Positions 28,331 through 41,620 of a stretch of 64,000 nucleotides of DNA are shown in pieces. Numbering within the stretch: position 1 is the stretch's first letter; every line of letters begins with the position of its first letter. Origin of the DNA: Cephalopachus bancanus (lineage: Eukaryota > Chordata > Mammalia > Primates > Tarsiidae); contig JAPVLO010000277.1 of the NCBI GenBank assembly GCA_027257055.1, positions 3,658,001 through 3,722,000 on the forward strand, written 5' to 3'. Position numbers and translations under genes: made by a program. Below the pieces are notes generated by a model. It made no database searches. It saw only the letters and a program-made list of their open reading frames with translations, and was not told the DNA's origin.

Positions 28331-28479
28331 TTAATATGGTTCATCCTATCCAGATGCATAAAAATTCTATCCATGTATTCCTATCTTCCTTTTTCTCCTA
28401 CCAAAGTGTTCTGTCATTCTTACCCCCTCTCCATATCTCATATTACGTCAGTTTGTGTTTCATGCTCCTCAATCACCAC

Positions 28480-28675
28480 CCTACTGGTGTCCATCACAAC
28501 TGCTCTTTCTCAGGCTCCCTTCACCACTCCCTAAATACAGCTGTTCCCATAGATTTGTCCTTGGTCCTTTTCCTCCCCAGTGCTTGCCAATTCACTTCAA
28601 TCAGCCCCCTGCTTGGGTGACTCTCAGATGTACTCTCCCCGCCTTCATCTCTCTCCTGATATCCCTTGTCCAATG
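28480..28675 (+). mobile_element. L2 fragment
   Basis: CTTTCTCAGGCTCCCTTCAC and GGGTGACTCTCAGATGTACT match the L2 body; frames here are spurious. Confidence 0.6.
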
Positions 28676-29402
28676 ATCAGGAACACAGACATCTGCCCCT
28701 TAAAGTCCCAGTGGCAAGGGTACCTGCATAATGAATATTTGTATACCTAAATCTGTACTGTACCCCACATCTTTAAAATTTAAAATTAAAAAAAAAAAGT
28801 TCCAGTGGCAGCAAGGGCACATCTTCTGTGACTCTGAGGGAGTATAAGTAGTCTTCTCCCAGCAAAAAAAAAAAAAAAAATTCAAAATAGTTGTACACAG
28901 AGATTTATCATTCAGGCCATGGCCAATGTCCTACTCTTTACTCTTCGCCTAATCAACAATTTTTGCTGATAAATAGAAAGTAAAATTCTTGATCTGTCAA
29001 CTTGAGGACTAAAACAAGCTATGTTCCTGGAAAGCTGCAATGGTAAATAACTCAACCTGAAAGTCCGAGAGGCAGGCTGAAAAGCTGGGGTTGGAGTTCT
29101 AATCAGAATTCTGTACGTACTTGTATCCCCACCCCTGCTTCATATTCTTATACAGGGACACCTCAATATGCCAATGCCCTCGATTACCTTCTCTTCTTTG
29201 TGGCTTCCTTCTTTTCTAACATTCCTTTTCACAACAGCAAACTCTAATTACCAGCAAGAACATTCTGTATAACTTTGCTTTCAAGTTTGTTGATATAACA
29301 ACCATCCTACAGACTTTTCTTCTTTTAAAACTAAAACATTCTGACACTGAAACTTCCTGTCATGGATTTAGGATATCTCTCTGTGCACTTAGGTCTTCTT
29401 TA

Positions 29403-29729
<327 letters not shown>

Positions 29730-29934
29730 TTCTAAAACCCTCAACATAAGAGATGGGAGAAGCAAAAGGGAGGGAAGAAGGAAGTAGTTGGTTCCATCTG
29801 GGCTGCTATTATGTATTATAGATGAAAGGTATGAAGGGAGACTAGGGCAAGAGACAGAGAAGCCAGATACTTTCCAGAAGTTTCCAGACAAAACCTTCAA
29901 AGGACTTTAGGGTTTTAAATAATTATAATAGCCA

Positions 29935-30165
29935 ACATTTACTGAATGCTCACTGTGTACTAGGTTAAACCTACTACGGTAATTTCTCAGCAGGCTAACT
30001 TAATCCTCACAACTATCCTGTGAGGTAGGTACTCCTGCTATTACCTTTTGTATGCAAAGAAACCAAAGCGTAGAGGCCAAGTAATTTGCCCAAGGCCACC
30101 TATATTAAGTGGTAAAACCTGAATTCAAACCAAAGCAACCTGACTCCAAGGTTCACAGCTTTAAT
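29935..30165 (-). mobile_element. MIR
   Basis: Antisense: TAATCCTCACAACTATCCTG and GAATTCAAACCAAAGCAACC. Confidence 0.8.
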
Positions 30166-30252
30166 GTCTTAATTATGTTAAACTGTCCGGGATATTAATG
30201 TAATATATACAGTGCATGTAGGCACATATACACACAAGTGTATCATACCTAA

Positions 30253-30502
30253 GTTTTTTTTGTTTTTGTTTTTTGAGTTGGACCTGCTGGGCTCAGGCGA
30301 TCCTTCTGCCTCAGCTTCCCAAGTAGCCAGAACCACAGGCACACAGGTGCACACTACCACACCTGGCTAATTTTTTGATTTAGCGCAGAGATGAGGTCTC
30401 GCCAAGTTGCCCAAGCTGTTCTCGAACCCGTGGGCTCAGGTAATCCCCTCACCTTGACCTCCCAAAGTGCCAGGATTACAGGCTTGAGTCACCGCACCCA
30501 GC
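30253..30502 (-). mobile_element. Alu with right-arm deletion
   Basis: GAGTTGGA joins directly to CCTGCTGGGCTC, losing about 45 bases; flanks CCTAAGTTTTTT / CCTAAATTTTTT. Confidence 0.93.
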
Positions 30503-30883
30503 CCCTAAATTTTTTTACATTCTCCATATTACTCCTGCTCAGCTGTAACCATGAATAATGATTAATTATAACTGAAACACATGGTAATACTACTCCAAAA
30601 CCCAAAGCCAACACTACAGTCACATTTAAAGTACTTATCTGCTAAACAAGACAACGATATACTCCAAACATTTTTGTCTGTGTACCTATGTATGACCCAC
30701 GTGTATATCTGTGCATGTAATACTATTTTCTCTTTTGCACTTAGGTCAAGATTAACCCACCAAGCAGGCAGAATTCCATTATAACCCACGTATAGGCTCT
30801 ACAGAACTGTCTGTATACTGCTGCTGTGACAGCTGTTGCCATAAGCCCTTCAAATCAGGTGAAGATAGTTCTGTACAGGAAAT

Positions 30884-30945
30884 CATTTAGTAAGGTCGTT
30901 GAAATCAATACTTCATTTCAGTAAGGTCGTTGAAATCCATACTTC
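30884..30945 (+). repeat. Tandem duplication, two units of about 31 bases
   Basis: Both units contain GTAAGGTCGTTGAAATC and end ATACTT. Confidence 0.95.
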
Positions 30946-31320
30946 AGAGGTTCTGTTTGTTTTGTTCTTAAATACTAACAACCCAAAAGAATATCATTTC
31001 CTGATTTCCTTACTAAGTACAGGCATGACAAACAACCTGTCAAGGCAAGATAGTACCTAGTTCTTGAAATCAGGAAGCATGTTAATAAGCACTAAAATAA
31101 ATTTCCCAACGCCACCACTGATTTTTCTCTTCTATTGTTTAAAAAAAAAAAAAGCACTCCTAGGGAAGTTATTTGTGGATAGAGAATGACTTGTAAGAAT
31201 TGCATGTAGGCAACTCGCAGGTTACAGGAGACCAAGGCTATGTGTTCTTCACAATATAACATCCACAGTAGTTTGCTACTAGAAAAACTGGACCTAGATG
31301 TAAAACAAAAGAAAAAGAAC

Positions 31321-31606
31321 AGCTGGGCATGGTGGCTGAAGCCTGTAATCCCAGCACTTTGGGAGGCCGAGGTGAGGGGATTGCCTGAGCCCATAGGTTT
31401 TAGAACAGCCTGGGCAACTTGGCAAGACTTCATCTCTACAATAAAAATCAAAAAATTAGCCGGGCATGGTAGTGCATGCCTGCAGTTCTGGCTACTCGGA
31501 AGGCTGAGACAGAAGGATGATCTGAGCCCAGCAGGTCAACGCTGGGGTGGCAGTGAACGTGCCATTGCACTCCAGGCTGGGCGATGCAAAGTGAGACACC
31601 AACTTA
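31321..31606 (+). mobile_element. Alu
   Basis: Full dimer; A/G-rich tail and flanks of AAAAGAAAAAGAAC type. Confidence 0.94.
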
Positions 31607-32090
31607 AAAAAAAAGAAAGAAAAGAACAAGAACATCCGGCAATGAAAAACCAAAATCAAGTGTAAAAAGTTGGTTGTGCCTTGACCTACTGACTCCAGAG
31701 TCCAGATTATGATATAATCAGAGAACCAGAATTGAGCCATTCTTATTATGGGGCTTTTGGAAAGGGAAAAACAAGTATTCTTTGGGCTCTAAAGCAGATT
31801 TTTAAGTCCAGAATTGTCTCACAAATGCCACTAGTAGAAAAATCATAAAATAAAAAAGGAGCTCATCAATAAGTAGTAAGCATTCCTCCTGCTCCTTGAT
31901 GCATATAGGTTTAACAAGCAAAACGAAATTAATTACCCCAAATCACCTGTTTCGTCAGCAATAAACCTACACCTCCTCAATTTGAAAATTACGCTACTGC
32001 CTATATCTGTTTCCCTTCTCACCAGTTTGAGCATGTCCACAAAGCAAAATCATCTAAATAGGGGTACAAATCAGAGTCACAACTCACTTA

Positions 32091-32415
<325 letters not shown>

Positions 32416-32781
32416 AATAAAATAAAAATAATAATAAACACAGGCCCAGGCTGATTCAGGCCCTTGACTGAATCAGAATTCCAAAGTGTAGGGCCCAGAC
32501 TCTTATAGTCTGACAAAGTTCCCAAGTGATTTTAACACAGAGCATACAATGCTAACTTCAAAACTACTAACTAATGAAGAATTAATGGCAATTTCCATCC
32601 AAGTTGATGGTAACTGAATCGATGTAACTGCAGACAACTAAGGAAGACAAATAGCAATATACCTTAATTCTGTAGAAAGTTTACAGACGACCTTACCCAC
32701 CCTTGGAAGACAAGGGGAGGAGCTTTTTTGTTACTTCTATTCATTTATAATTGCAATGTGGCAGGCACAGTACTCTAGATC

Positions 32782-32995
32782 AGCGGTCCCCAGCCGTTTG
32801 GCATCAGGGACCAGTTACATGGAAGACAATTTTTCCACCGACGGGATCATCGGGCATTAGAGTCTCATAATGGGCACACAAACCTAGATCCTGCACATGC
32901 ACAGTTCACCATAGGGTTCAGCCTCCTATGAGAATCTAATGGCGCCGCTGATCTGACAACAGCCATGGCACAGCTCACAACGCTCACCTCCAGGC
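32782..32995. mobile_element. MER1-type (hAT-Charlie) remnant
   Basis: GCGGTCCCCAGCCGTTTGGC, CATCGGGCATTAGAGTCTC and TGGCGCCGCTGATCTGACAA match the MER1 consensus I remember. Confidence 0.8.
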
Positions 32996-33014
32996 CAGGG
33001 GCTGTAGACTCCTG

Positions 33015-33190
33015 CTCTTCACACACATCATCTCATTTCACCAACCACACGGGGGTAGGTATTGTGGTTTCTACTCTACAAATGAAGCAGTGGATCACTG
33101 AGGTAGGTAACTTGTCCAAAGCAAAGGAGCAGGCCTGCTGAGAAGCCAGATACAAATCCAGGTCTATAAGACCTAGAAGTCTGAAGCCTG
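33015..33190 (-). mobile_element. MIR
   Basis: Antisense: CATCATCTCATTTCACCAAC, then AGGTAGGTAACTTGTCC. Confidence 0.7.
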
Positions 33191-33339
33191 CTTCTCACAA
33201 AAAAGCTTAAATTTAATTAAAAGACTGGGGTAAGCATGTGCAACATGACAAGGTTAAAAGAAGTAAAGGCAATACAACCATGCTCAAAATATAAACAGGA
33301 AATGACACAAGAAGGGGATCAAATGCTAAGCATGTTTAA

Positions 33340-34330
33340 ATGTTTAACCTTCCTGGCAATCAAATAAATGTGTATTTCAAGCAAGCTACACTTTTCACCT
33401 ATAAATCAGCAAAGAATTGTAAAATCATAATGTCTGGTGCTAACCAAGACACAGGGTAAACATTCCCACACTCTGCTGCTGGTATTGAAAATTGGCACAC
33501 CTTTCTGAAGCACAATTTGGCAGTAAGTAATAAAAGTTCTGTGCCTATCCTCAGTCCCTGTAATTCCATTCCAAAAATTATTCTTAAGAATCATGCATGA
33601 AAAAAAAAAGATTTAACTTCAAGAATGTTCATACCAGCCGGGCTCGGTGGCTCAGCCTGTAATCCCGTGCCTTGGGACACTGAGGTGAGTGGATTGCCTG
33701 AGCCCGTGGGTTCGAGACCCACCCGGGCAACTTGGCAAGACCTCATCTCTACAATAAATCAAAAAATTAGCCGGACATGGTAGTGCGCACCTGTAGTTCC
33801 AGCTACTTGGATGGATGAGGCAGAAGGATCGCCGGAGCCCAGCAGGTTGAGGCTGTAGTGGCCGGGAGCGTGCCACTGCGCTCCAGTCTGGGCGACCGAG
33901 TGAGACTCCAACTCAAAAAAAAATAAATAAATAAAAATAAAAAGATGCAATCACCTCAGCATCTTTGTAATATACACATATATTATACATATATTATATA
34001 AATTAGATATCCGACAATAGGAGCAAGGTTAAAAGTTTGATAAGTCCTTGTCACTGATATGACTATCATGCTGTCAGGAAACTTTTCAATAATTTAAAAT
34101 AAAATGGAAAAATGTTCACAATCTAATGTTAAGTGGAAAAATACAAATTCAAAGCTATTTATCCAGTATGACACAAAATATTTAAATGCATGTGTATATT
34201 TTTCTGAGTAGAAAAAAAATAGAAACAAAAACACCAAAGGTGGTATTTCTAGATTATAGGTGATTTTTGTATACTTCATATTTTTCTCTCCCTCCTAAAA
34301 CATCTTTTTTATAAAGGGAGTTGAGGTATA
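33340..34330 (+). mobile_element. Old L1 or HAL1 3' end split by Alu
   Basis: Sequence such as TTGAAAATTGGCACACCTTT, AATGTTCACAATCTAATG and GATTATAGGTGATTTTTGTA resembles the 3' UTR of old L1ME/HAL1 elements. Confidence 0.55.
33637..33941 (+). mobile_element. Alu
   Basis: GCCGGGCTCGG start, tail (AAAT)n; little diverged. Confidence 0.95.
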
Positions 34331-34523
34331 GAAACAAGGTTTTTAAATAAGGTCTTCAAAAGGGTTTTGCTAACATATTTTCCCAGAACAGTCAATTTGA
34401 TATGCAAGTGCCCAGAGTATCAACTAATCTCTCTAACGGTTTCCGTTTCTCAGGAACACATGCTTTTTACTTCATGCTGTGGAGGGGCACAATTGATATC
34501 ATTAGTGTCCTGGGACTCCCTAA

Positions 34524-35142
<619 letters not shown>

Positions 35143-35864
35143 TTTAAATCAGCATATAACTCAAGCATCCTACTTCAGCTTCATGGGTAAATTCAACTTG
35201 AGACTCCAGTTTTGCCTTCCCTCTATTACCGTCTTCCTGATTCACCAGGTCCCCTAACTATACAATTCACTGTTCTTGACTCATAAGTGCCTTGTTCTTT
35301 TTGACTCATAAATTAAAGGTTCGGCCAGATGACCTCAAAGACCCTTGTAGACTCCAGGCCCTCACTGGCTTACAATTGCCTTGCACACAGAAAGCACACA
35401 CATATGTGTTTTATTACAGGGACAATGTCACCAACATATGAGCTCAAGGCAGCAATGCTATTCCCAAGACCTCCTGCTTCACCTCCAGGATTTCAAGCAT
35501 GATGCTCTCCTTTAAGGTCCCTCTGGATTTTCCATGGACTCCATTAACAATGGCTTGGGACCTCTTATCAACTATTTTCTCCATCCATGACCACAGTGCT
35601 TTTATATTTTTCAGCTCTACTTCAGAAATGAAGGAAGTCATGCTGGGAGCTGTAAGTCAAAACTGCTGGAAAAAAGTGTTTTAAAAGAGGTTGGAAATGA
35701 TGACAATGTAACAGAATAGGATAACAGGGAAAACAGTAAACAAAGCAAACACCCACTGTTAATCATTAACATCACTGGCCAGTCTACAAGGCACTGGACA
35801 CAGTCAAATGGAGGAATATACAAAAGCGATGGCATGGCGGGGGCAATGCTCTAGGACAGGCACT

Positions 35865-35960
35865 GGCAAATGACAGCTGCCTGTTTTTATTTTTTTTACA
35901 AGTTCCACTGGAACACAGCCTTGCTCATCTGGCTATGGAATGGTTGTTTGTATTGTGGCA
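35865..35960. repeat. Possible hAT-type MER fragment
   Basis: GCTGCCTGTTTTTATT and GTTCCACTGGAACACAGCC resemble a common MER element; family not certain. Confidence 0.4.
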
Positions 35961-36129
35961 TATATTCGGTTTTGCTATGTATTATGCAAATGCCGCTTAC
36001 GCCAGATTCTCCAGTTCGCCTTCCAACCCCACAATTTTAATGGGTCTTTGGGTGCAAGTGAGAGTGTAGGAGAGGTAAGTGTGTTGCACATTCCTCTTCT
36101 ATTTTCAAGACTACAGATTTTTTAAAACC

Positions 36130-37640
36130 CTGCTTCTCCTTCACCTAGTAACATTACTCAAGTGATCTGAAAGAGTGTAAAAGGTGTGTACTGGTTCGGG
36201 CAGCAGAGATGAAGCTTAAAGGTGAGCCCACCGCTGTCCCTCTCGAGTTCACAAACTGTCTGCTTGAGCTTCACTATTTTCATGGAACCTCCTAACATCT
36301 GCAAAACCCTTTCTTTTCTGTTATTTTGCTTAGCTGCTGGAGGAAACAAAAATAAAATGGAAAGATGCATGATAACAGAAGTTCTCTAAGCTAAACGATA
36401 CCCAGCAGAATTCAGTGGGCAATTTTAGAGCTTTATGAAAGGCACAGCTTCACGTTCCCTGCCTCACTCTGGAGTAACTGCATACAAAGGTACTCAAACC
36501 TTTACCAAGAGCATATCTGAGGGGGGATCTTCAATTTTCTCCTAACACTTGACTCTACTTCAGGCATGCCTCCAGCCCTCCTCCACAGGACTACTTACCT
36601 GTCTCATCTTGGACAGGGATCCCACAATCCTACCACCCTCGCCACCTCACTGCTGCAACACCCTTCCATGACCTTCCACTCTACAGCTGGATGGGGGCCC
36701 TATGGAAAAGGGCCTCTCCTTATCAAGTCTGCACACATTCTTCTGGTGGCTTCACACTATCCTCTGGACCTTCCACTCTCTCCCACAAGTCCATTTCTCA
36801 GGCTTAGCCTGCCTCCAACTCACTTCTCTCCAACCGGTTCACTTGAAATCTTTTTACTCAGAGGGTAAAACTCTGAGGCCTAATCACCAAAAGATCCCAA
36901 CTACACACCAAATACTGAATGACAAATGTGTTTTCTTTCCCTAGAAAAGCAGGAAGCGGGGTAATGAAGACATATGCTTGTCACTTTATAAGCAGGTATA
37001 GCCCCCTCACATATTTGTGTATTAAATACATAATGCTTCGACAATTCTGAAGATCCACCATTCTTCTAAGGCTCTTCCAGAAAGCATTCAGGCTAGCTTC
37101 TCAGACTCATGAGCACTTAAGACTCCTCAGGCTCCCCACAGGCAGAAGATCACGAAATTCCCACACTAAGGTATTTTTAACACACCAAACACGAGTTTAA
37201 GAAAATGGTTTTTCTTTCATCGCAAAATACTTAAGAGTCCCTCCGCTAACAGCAAGTTGTTGAAAATGCTTGGCCTCACTCAAGGCTCTCAATGTAACGA
37301 TCTACAGTTACGATCGCAGTCACTCTGCCTACAGTTACCGCCACCGTACCAAATGCAAGGCTAACTGTTGAGCAAAATACAGAAAACTGCAGCGCCTGCC
37401 TGAGTGCAGCACACAAAAGACTTCTTAAAAACCAAAGAAAACACGGGAGCCCAGCCTTCAAAGTGAAGCTCCGACGACTGGAGAAAGAACAGGACAAAGC
37501 GAGAAGAAAATGCTAAGGACGTCTCTGAAATAAATCACATACGGGAGGGGGAGAATGGACATGTGGTGTTCTGCGATTCCTCCTCCAGCAAAGAAGTCTA
37601 ACCAAGAGGACTTGGTGTAGCCTTTGGGAATTTTAAAAAG
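36130..37640. other. Unique sequence between repeats and CpG island
   Basis: No gene or confident repeat. A short CpG-containing stretch near 37300-37360 repeats CTACAGTTAC (MYB-like TAACTG on the minus strand). Confidence 0.5.
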
Positions 37641-38491
37641 GAAAGAAACAGTCCCGGGGGGGGCGCGGGGGGAATTCACCGCATTTAAGTCTTTGGAGAG
37701 CCACATTTGTCTACAAAGGAGCTGAACCGCTGGCTGGTTGGAAGAGAGCGCGCGGCCCCAGCTGCAGCCGGGCGGCCCCACCTGATCTCCGAAGGGGCTA
37801 GGGACCGCGACCGTCCCCGGCAGCGAGCCGGGGTCGCCGGGCTCGCACTCCGGTCTCGCACGCACGCACCCCGCAGCCCCGAGCCCCCGCCGCGGAGCCG
37901 GGCCTGCGCGCAGAGCCCCAGACGCGGGAGCCGCGGGAGCCGCGGCACCCGGACCCACCGGCAGGAAGCGGCCGTCCCCGCCGTGCGCGCCTCGCGAAAG
38001 AGGCGAGCCCCGAAAAGGGAGCCGGAGGGGCAGCGGCGAGCGACTCCGCGCGGAAGCGGCGGGGCAGAGGCGGGAGGGCGCGCGCGGGGCCGGGGTCGGT
38101 GCCGGGCCGCGCCGGCGCCAGACGCTCCGGCCGGCAGCGGGCGGGCACCGCGGGCGCGAGGGCGGAGGCGGCTCCGCGGCTGGGGCGAGCGGGGCTGCGG
38201 TGGGTCCCGGCCGCCCGCCCCGCGGCGGGAGGGGGCGCGTGGGGGCGGGGAGGCGCCGCTCCCGGCCGGGGGACCCGTTAGTCCGCCTCGCGGCTGGCGG
38301 CGGGCCTCGCGACGCCGACCCCAGGCCCCGGGGACGCCGGGCGGGCCTACTCCGCTCCGGGGCCGCGCGCCGCCCGCCCGCCGCCCCGGCCGCAGCCTCT
38401 CCCGGGCACGGGCACACGCGCTCCCGCCCGCCGCGTCCCGGGCACTCGGGGCCAGCCCCGGGGTCGCTCCCGCGCGCCCTTCCTGGCGCCG

Positions 38492-38540
38492 CCCCCCCCC
38501 TCGCCCCTCGCCCCTCCCTCGCCCCTCGCCCCTCGCGCTC
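38492..38540 (-). repeat. CCCCTCG tandem tract, G-quadruplex-prone on the minus strand
   Basis: A run of about nine C's is followed by repeated TCGCCCC/TCCC units. The minus strand, which is the EXTL3 RNA-like strand, therefore carries at least six runs of three or more G's within 50 bases. It lies about 20-70 bases inside the first intron, just past the candidate exon 1 donor. Confidence 0.75.
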
Positions 38541-38561
38541 GGGCGCCGCCAGGAGCCCTAC

Positions 38562-38760
38562 CTGCCTCCAGCTCACGTCCGCTGCCGCCGCCGCCGCCTG
38601 CGCGAAACTCGGCGTCCCGCAAGCCGCTCTGGCCGCCCGCCGCCCGCCTTCCAGGCCGCGCCGGATCCGCCGCTCCCCCTGCCGGCCGGCAGCCATTTCC
38701 GACAGGCGACGGCGGAACTTGCCGAAGCGCACCGCGCCGGAAATGGCCGAAGCCGGCGCT
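38562..38760 (-). promoter_or_regulatory. EXTL3: Probable EXTL3 non-coding first exon with splice donor
   Basis: Inside the CpG island the minus strand carries GGAGGCAG|GTAGGG, a good 5' splice site with exon end at 38562. Upstream are ETS/YY1-like elements (CGGAAATGGCTGCC at about 38702-38690). The right edge given here (the start of transcription) is a guess. Orientation and position, about 17 kb upstream of the acceptor at 21535 and with no other gene between, make this the likely EXTL3 first exon. An ATG at 38696 with good context (G at -3, G at +4) opens 45 codons that run without a stop exactly to the donor. In EXTL3 mRNA this would be an upstream frame, not part of the enzyme. It could alternatively belong to an unrecognised transcript. 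Confidence 0.6.
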
Positions 38761-39910
38761 CGCGGGCGGGGGCGCGACTCTCTGAACCGCGTCCGGAGGC
38801 CGCCAGGGTCGGGGGCGCGGGGGATTGTGGGAAGCGCGCCATCCTCCACCCCCACACCCCCATCCCGCGGCACCGGCTTTCCGAAACACCGTGACCCGCG
38901 CCCGGCCACGGCCTGCGGTGTCGAGGCGCCTGGAACATTTGACCGCAAAGACGAGGCCGGGCGGCTCGGATGCCCGGGACAATCCCGGGGCTTTGTAGAA
39001 ACAACAGGTTAATCCAGTCGCGTGGGATGGCCCCCAAGACGAGGAAGGAACCCCACCCCTGTGAACCCAAAAGTGCACGTTTTCCACAGGCCCGAGGAAC
39101 ACGTGACTGTTTATTTCCACCCTTGCGAAATCAGGACCTCTTGGACCACGAAACCAGCGGGGGAGCGGGAGAGGGAGGACCTCTCCCAAGCTTGAAAGAG
39201 ACACCTGGTCACGAAGGGCTCTTGGGAACGAGTGGACGCCCCCTTTTAGAATCCGTGACAGCAATAAGGCCAAATTTGCCTCGACGTAATTTTAGAAATA
39301 TGTCTCGTCCCCAGAGCACAAGGCTTCTTATTCCATAGCTTCCTTGCCAGGGAACCCCAAACACACCAGGGCCTGGAGAAGCTGGGGGGGCGGGGGGCGG
39401 AGGAGGGCTGGCTCCTTTCCCTGTGCTTGGGTGGTCTGTTACTTTTAAAAGAAATCCACCCCCAGAGACGGCTCCGCAGCTGCCGATCCCCTCCACGGGC
39501 CCTTGGTGGTGGAGCCCAGGCCCAGCGCTCCAGCGAGGAGGGTGAGAAAGCCCTGAAGACTGATGCCCACGGGATCGTTCGGGCTAAGGATTGCGTTTGC
39601 AAAACAAAACTTTAAAAACCGCTAGCAACCTGTTTTCTGGAGCACAAGCTTCAGCTCCCCGCCTCCAAACCAGCCCCTCCTCTTTCTGACCCTCCTCTTC
39701 TTGCCTCTTTCCTGACATACTCATTCTCCCTGCTCCTGTTTTCCGTTTTCCGCACACCTCCATTATTTCCTCTCCTTTCTCCTTTGTTACCATCGATAAA
39801 CACACTTTCAGAGTCCTACCACCATCAGATGTACACAAAAGTCACCCCTTTCTTACCAATTTGTTGAAAGCCAAAGAGATGGAAGTACAAGTTTTAAATC
39901 AGAAACAATT

Positions 39911-40095
39911 GGGCCAAGCATTGTGGCCCATGCCTGTAACCTCAGCACTTTAGGGGGCTGAAGTGGGAGGATCATTTGAGCTCAGGTGTTTGAGGCCAGC
40001 CTGGCAACATAGCAAGACCCCATCTCTTATAAAATATAGCCACTGCACTCCAGCCTGGGCGATGGAGAGAGATCCCAACTCAAAAAATAAAATAA
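39911..40095 (+). mobile_element. Alu with large internal deletion
   Basis: Left arm to CCATCTCTTATAAAATA joins the right-arm end GCCACTGCACTCC. Confidence 0.92.
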
Positions 40096-40205
40096 AAAGT
40101 AAGCATTTCAGGACATCAGTGGATCAGAAGCAGCTAAGAAATGAAAATGGGGGAAACTGTTGTCCAAGTATCATGAATTGTCTCTTCTTTCTTTTTTATT
40201 TACAG

Positions 40206-40390
40206 TTCATCTACTTGGCTCTCCTCCAGAGGTGCATGGCAGCAGCAGGCAGGAACCTGGCAGTGTGGGAGGAGACACGCAGAAGGCAGGGAAGAACTGC
40301 CAGGTGTTGGCTCATCTCACTGGCGAGAGTGGACATGCAGATACCTGCTTCCTCGAGGACTCGGTCTTCTTTTACATTCTAGTAACTTAA
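40206..40390 (+). other. Weak candidate exon of a divergent transcript
   Basis: A pyrimidine tract (CTCTTCTTTCTTTTTTATTTACAG) ends in AG at 40204-40205, on the plus strand 1.2 kb right of the CpG island. The sequence after it is unique and not an obvious repeat. A divergent lncRNA is known at human EXTL3. No donor or poly(A) site decides the matter, so this is a suggestion only. Confidence 0.2.
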
Positions 40391-40764
40391 AATTGCTGTC
40401 CCTGATGTAGATTTGATTTTAACAATAACCAACTTTAGAAAGGAAAAGGATATCCACCTGAAATATGATGTACCCTTGGCTTCAGGGGAGCCCTGGCAGC
40501 AAGCAGTCCTCCTCCTTTGACCTGGTGAGCTCACCCTCTCCTGCTCCTCTCAGATGGTTGTGTCTCATTTTCCTCTAGCTCCGTTCCTTCTCCTATCGTG
40601 TTCCCTACCAACAGTATGACTTGGGCTGCTTTCTTTTTCCCCTCCACACTCTCTTCTTGCCAGCTCCAACCAGCCGCCCTATGTCATCGCCCCCTGTAAG
40701 CAGATTGCTGCTGCAGTGTTCCAGGCCCTGTTTTCCAGTGGCACGCTGGTCATCATCACATCAT

Positions 40765-40925
40765 CATCCTATTAATACATATTTTATGAATATTTCATTG
40801 CCAGGCAATAAGCTGAACCCTTTAGATGCACTATCTCATTTTAATCCTGACAGAGCGGTACCAGCCATAGACAGGGAACTGAGACTTCAAGAAGCGAAAT
40901 AAATAAGGAGCCCAAGACCCCAGAG
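40765..40925 (-). mobile_element. MIR
   Basis: Antisense: CTATCTCATTTTAATCCTG, then ACAGGGAACTGAGACTTC. Confidence 0.65.
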
Positions 40926-40989
40926 CACCGTGCAAAGCACACATGGAACTCCCAGTCTTCCTAACTCATTAGCCCATAGTCTTGACCAG

Positions 40990-41620
40990 AACAATCTGGT
41001 AGTCTCACCAGGACCTTCAACTTAATACACCTCACACTGAACTCATCTTTATCCCTTCCTCCTTTGCTCTTCTCAAATGTCCTTGTTTATAATAATGTTA
41101 CCATTTTATCTTTCCTAACCCAGAAACTCAAGACCTGGTGTCATTTCTGGCCTCTCTCTTTGCACTCACATTCAATCAGTTTCCAAGACTCAAAGCCTTT
41201 ACCTGTAGGATCTCTACCATCCATCCTTTGCAACCCCACAGCTACTTCCCTGGTTCGAGTCCCCATTACTCCTCTCCTGGACGGTGGCTTTCTTTATTAT
41301 TATTATTTTTTTTTGAGTTGGAGTCTCACTCTGTTGCCCAGACTAGAGTGCAGTGGCTGCTCCCGGCCACCGCAGCCTCAACCTGCTGGGCTCTGGCGAT
41401 CCTTCCACCTCAGCCTTCCAAGTAGCTGGAACTACAGGCGCGTGCTACCACGCCCGGCTAATAAATTTTTGATTTATTGTGGAGATGAGGTCTCGCCAAG
41501 TTGCCCAGGCGAGTCTCGAACCCGCGGACTCAGGCAATCCACTCACCTCAGCCTCCCAAAGGCGCGGGATTACAGGCTGAGCCACCGAGCCCAGCGACGG
41601 TGGCTTTCATATCACAATTC
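40990..41620 (+). mobile_element. L2 body fragment, Alu at its right end
   Basis: ACTCAAGACCTGGTGTCATT and TACCATCCATCCTTTGCAA are L2-like; interrupted by the Alu at 41292. Confidence 0.5.
41292..41595 (-). mobile_element. Alu
   Basis: Exact duplication GACGGTGGCTTT at 41280-41291 and 41596-41607. Confidence 0.97.

Larger units (their letters stand above)
37650..39050. promoter_or_regulatory. CpG island promoter
   Basis: About 1.4 kb is extremely G+C rich with CpG present at high density, unlike the surrounding AT-rich, CpG-poor sequence apart from young Alus. It contains GC boxes (GGGGCGGGG at about 38242) and ETS-like CCGGAAATGGC at 38737-38747. A mirror CGGAAATGGCT lies on the minus strand at 38702-38692, and GATTGTGGGAAGCGCGCC near 38823. 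No TATA box is evident. Long frames on both strands here are Arg/Pro/Gly/Ala-rich and come from base composition. It most likely drives EXTL3 leftward and may also fire divergently. Confidence 0.9.

Noticed and set aside
37458..39273. Several long frames (up to about 500 codons) on both strands of the CpG island
   Set aside because: Arg/Pro/Gly/Ala-rich products of high G+C content, overlapping on both strands, with no recognisable domain.
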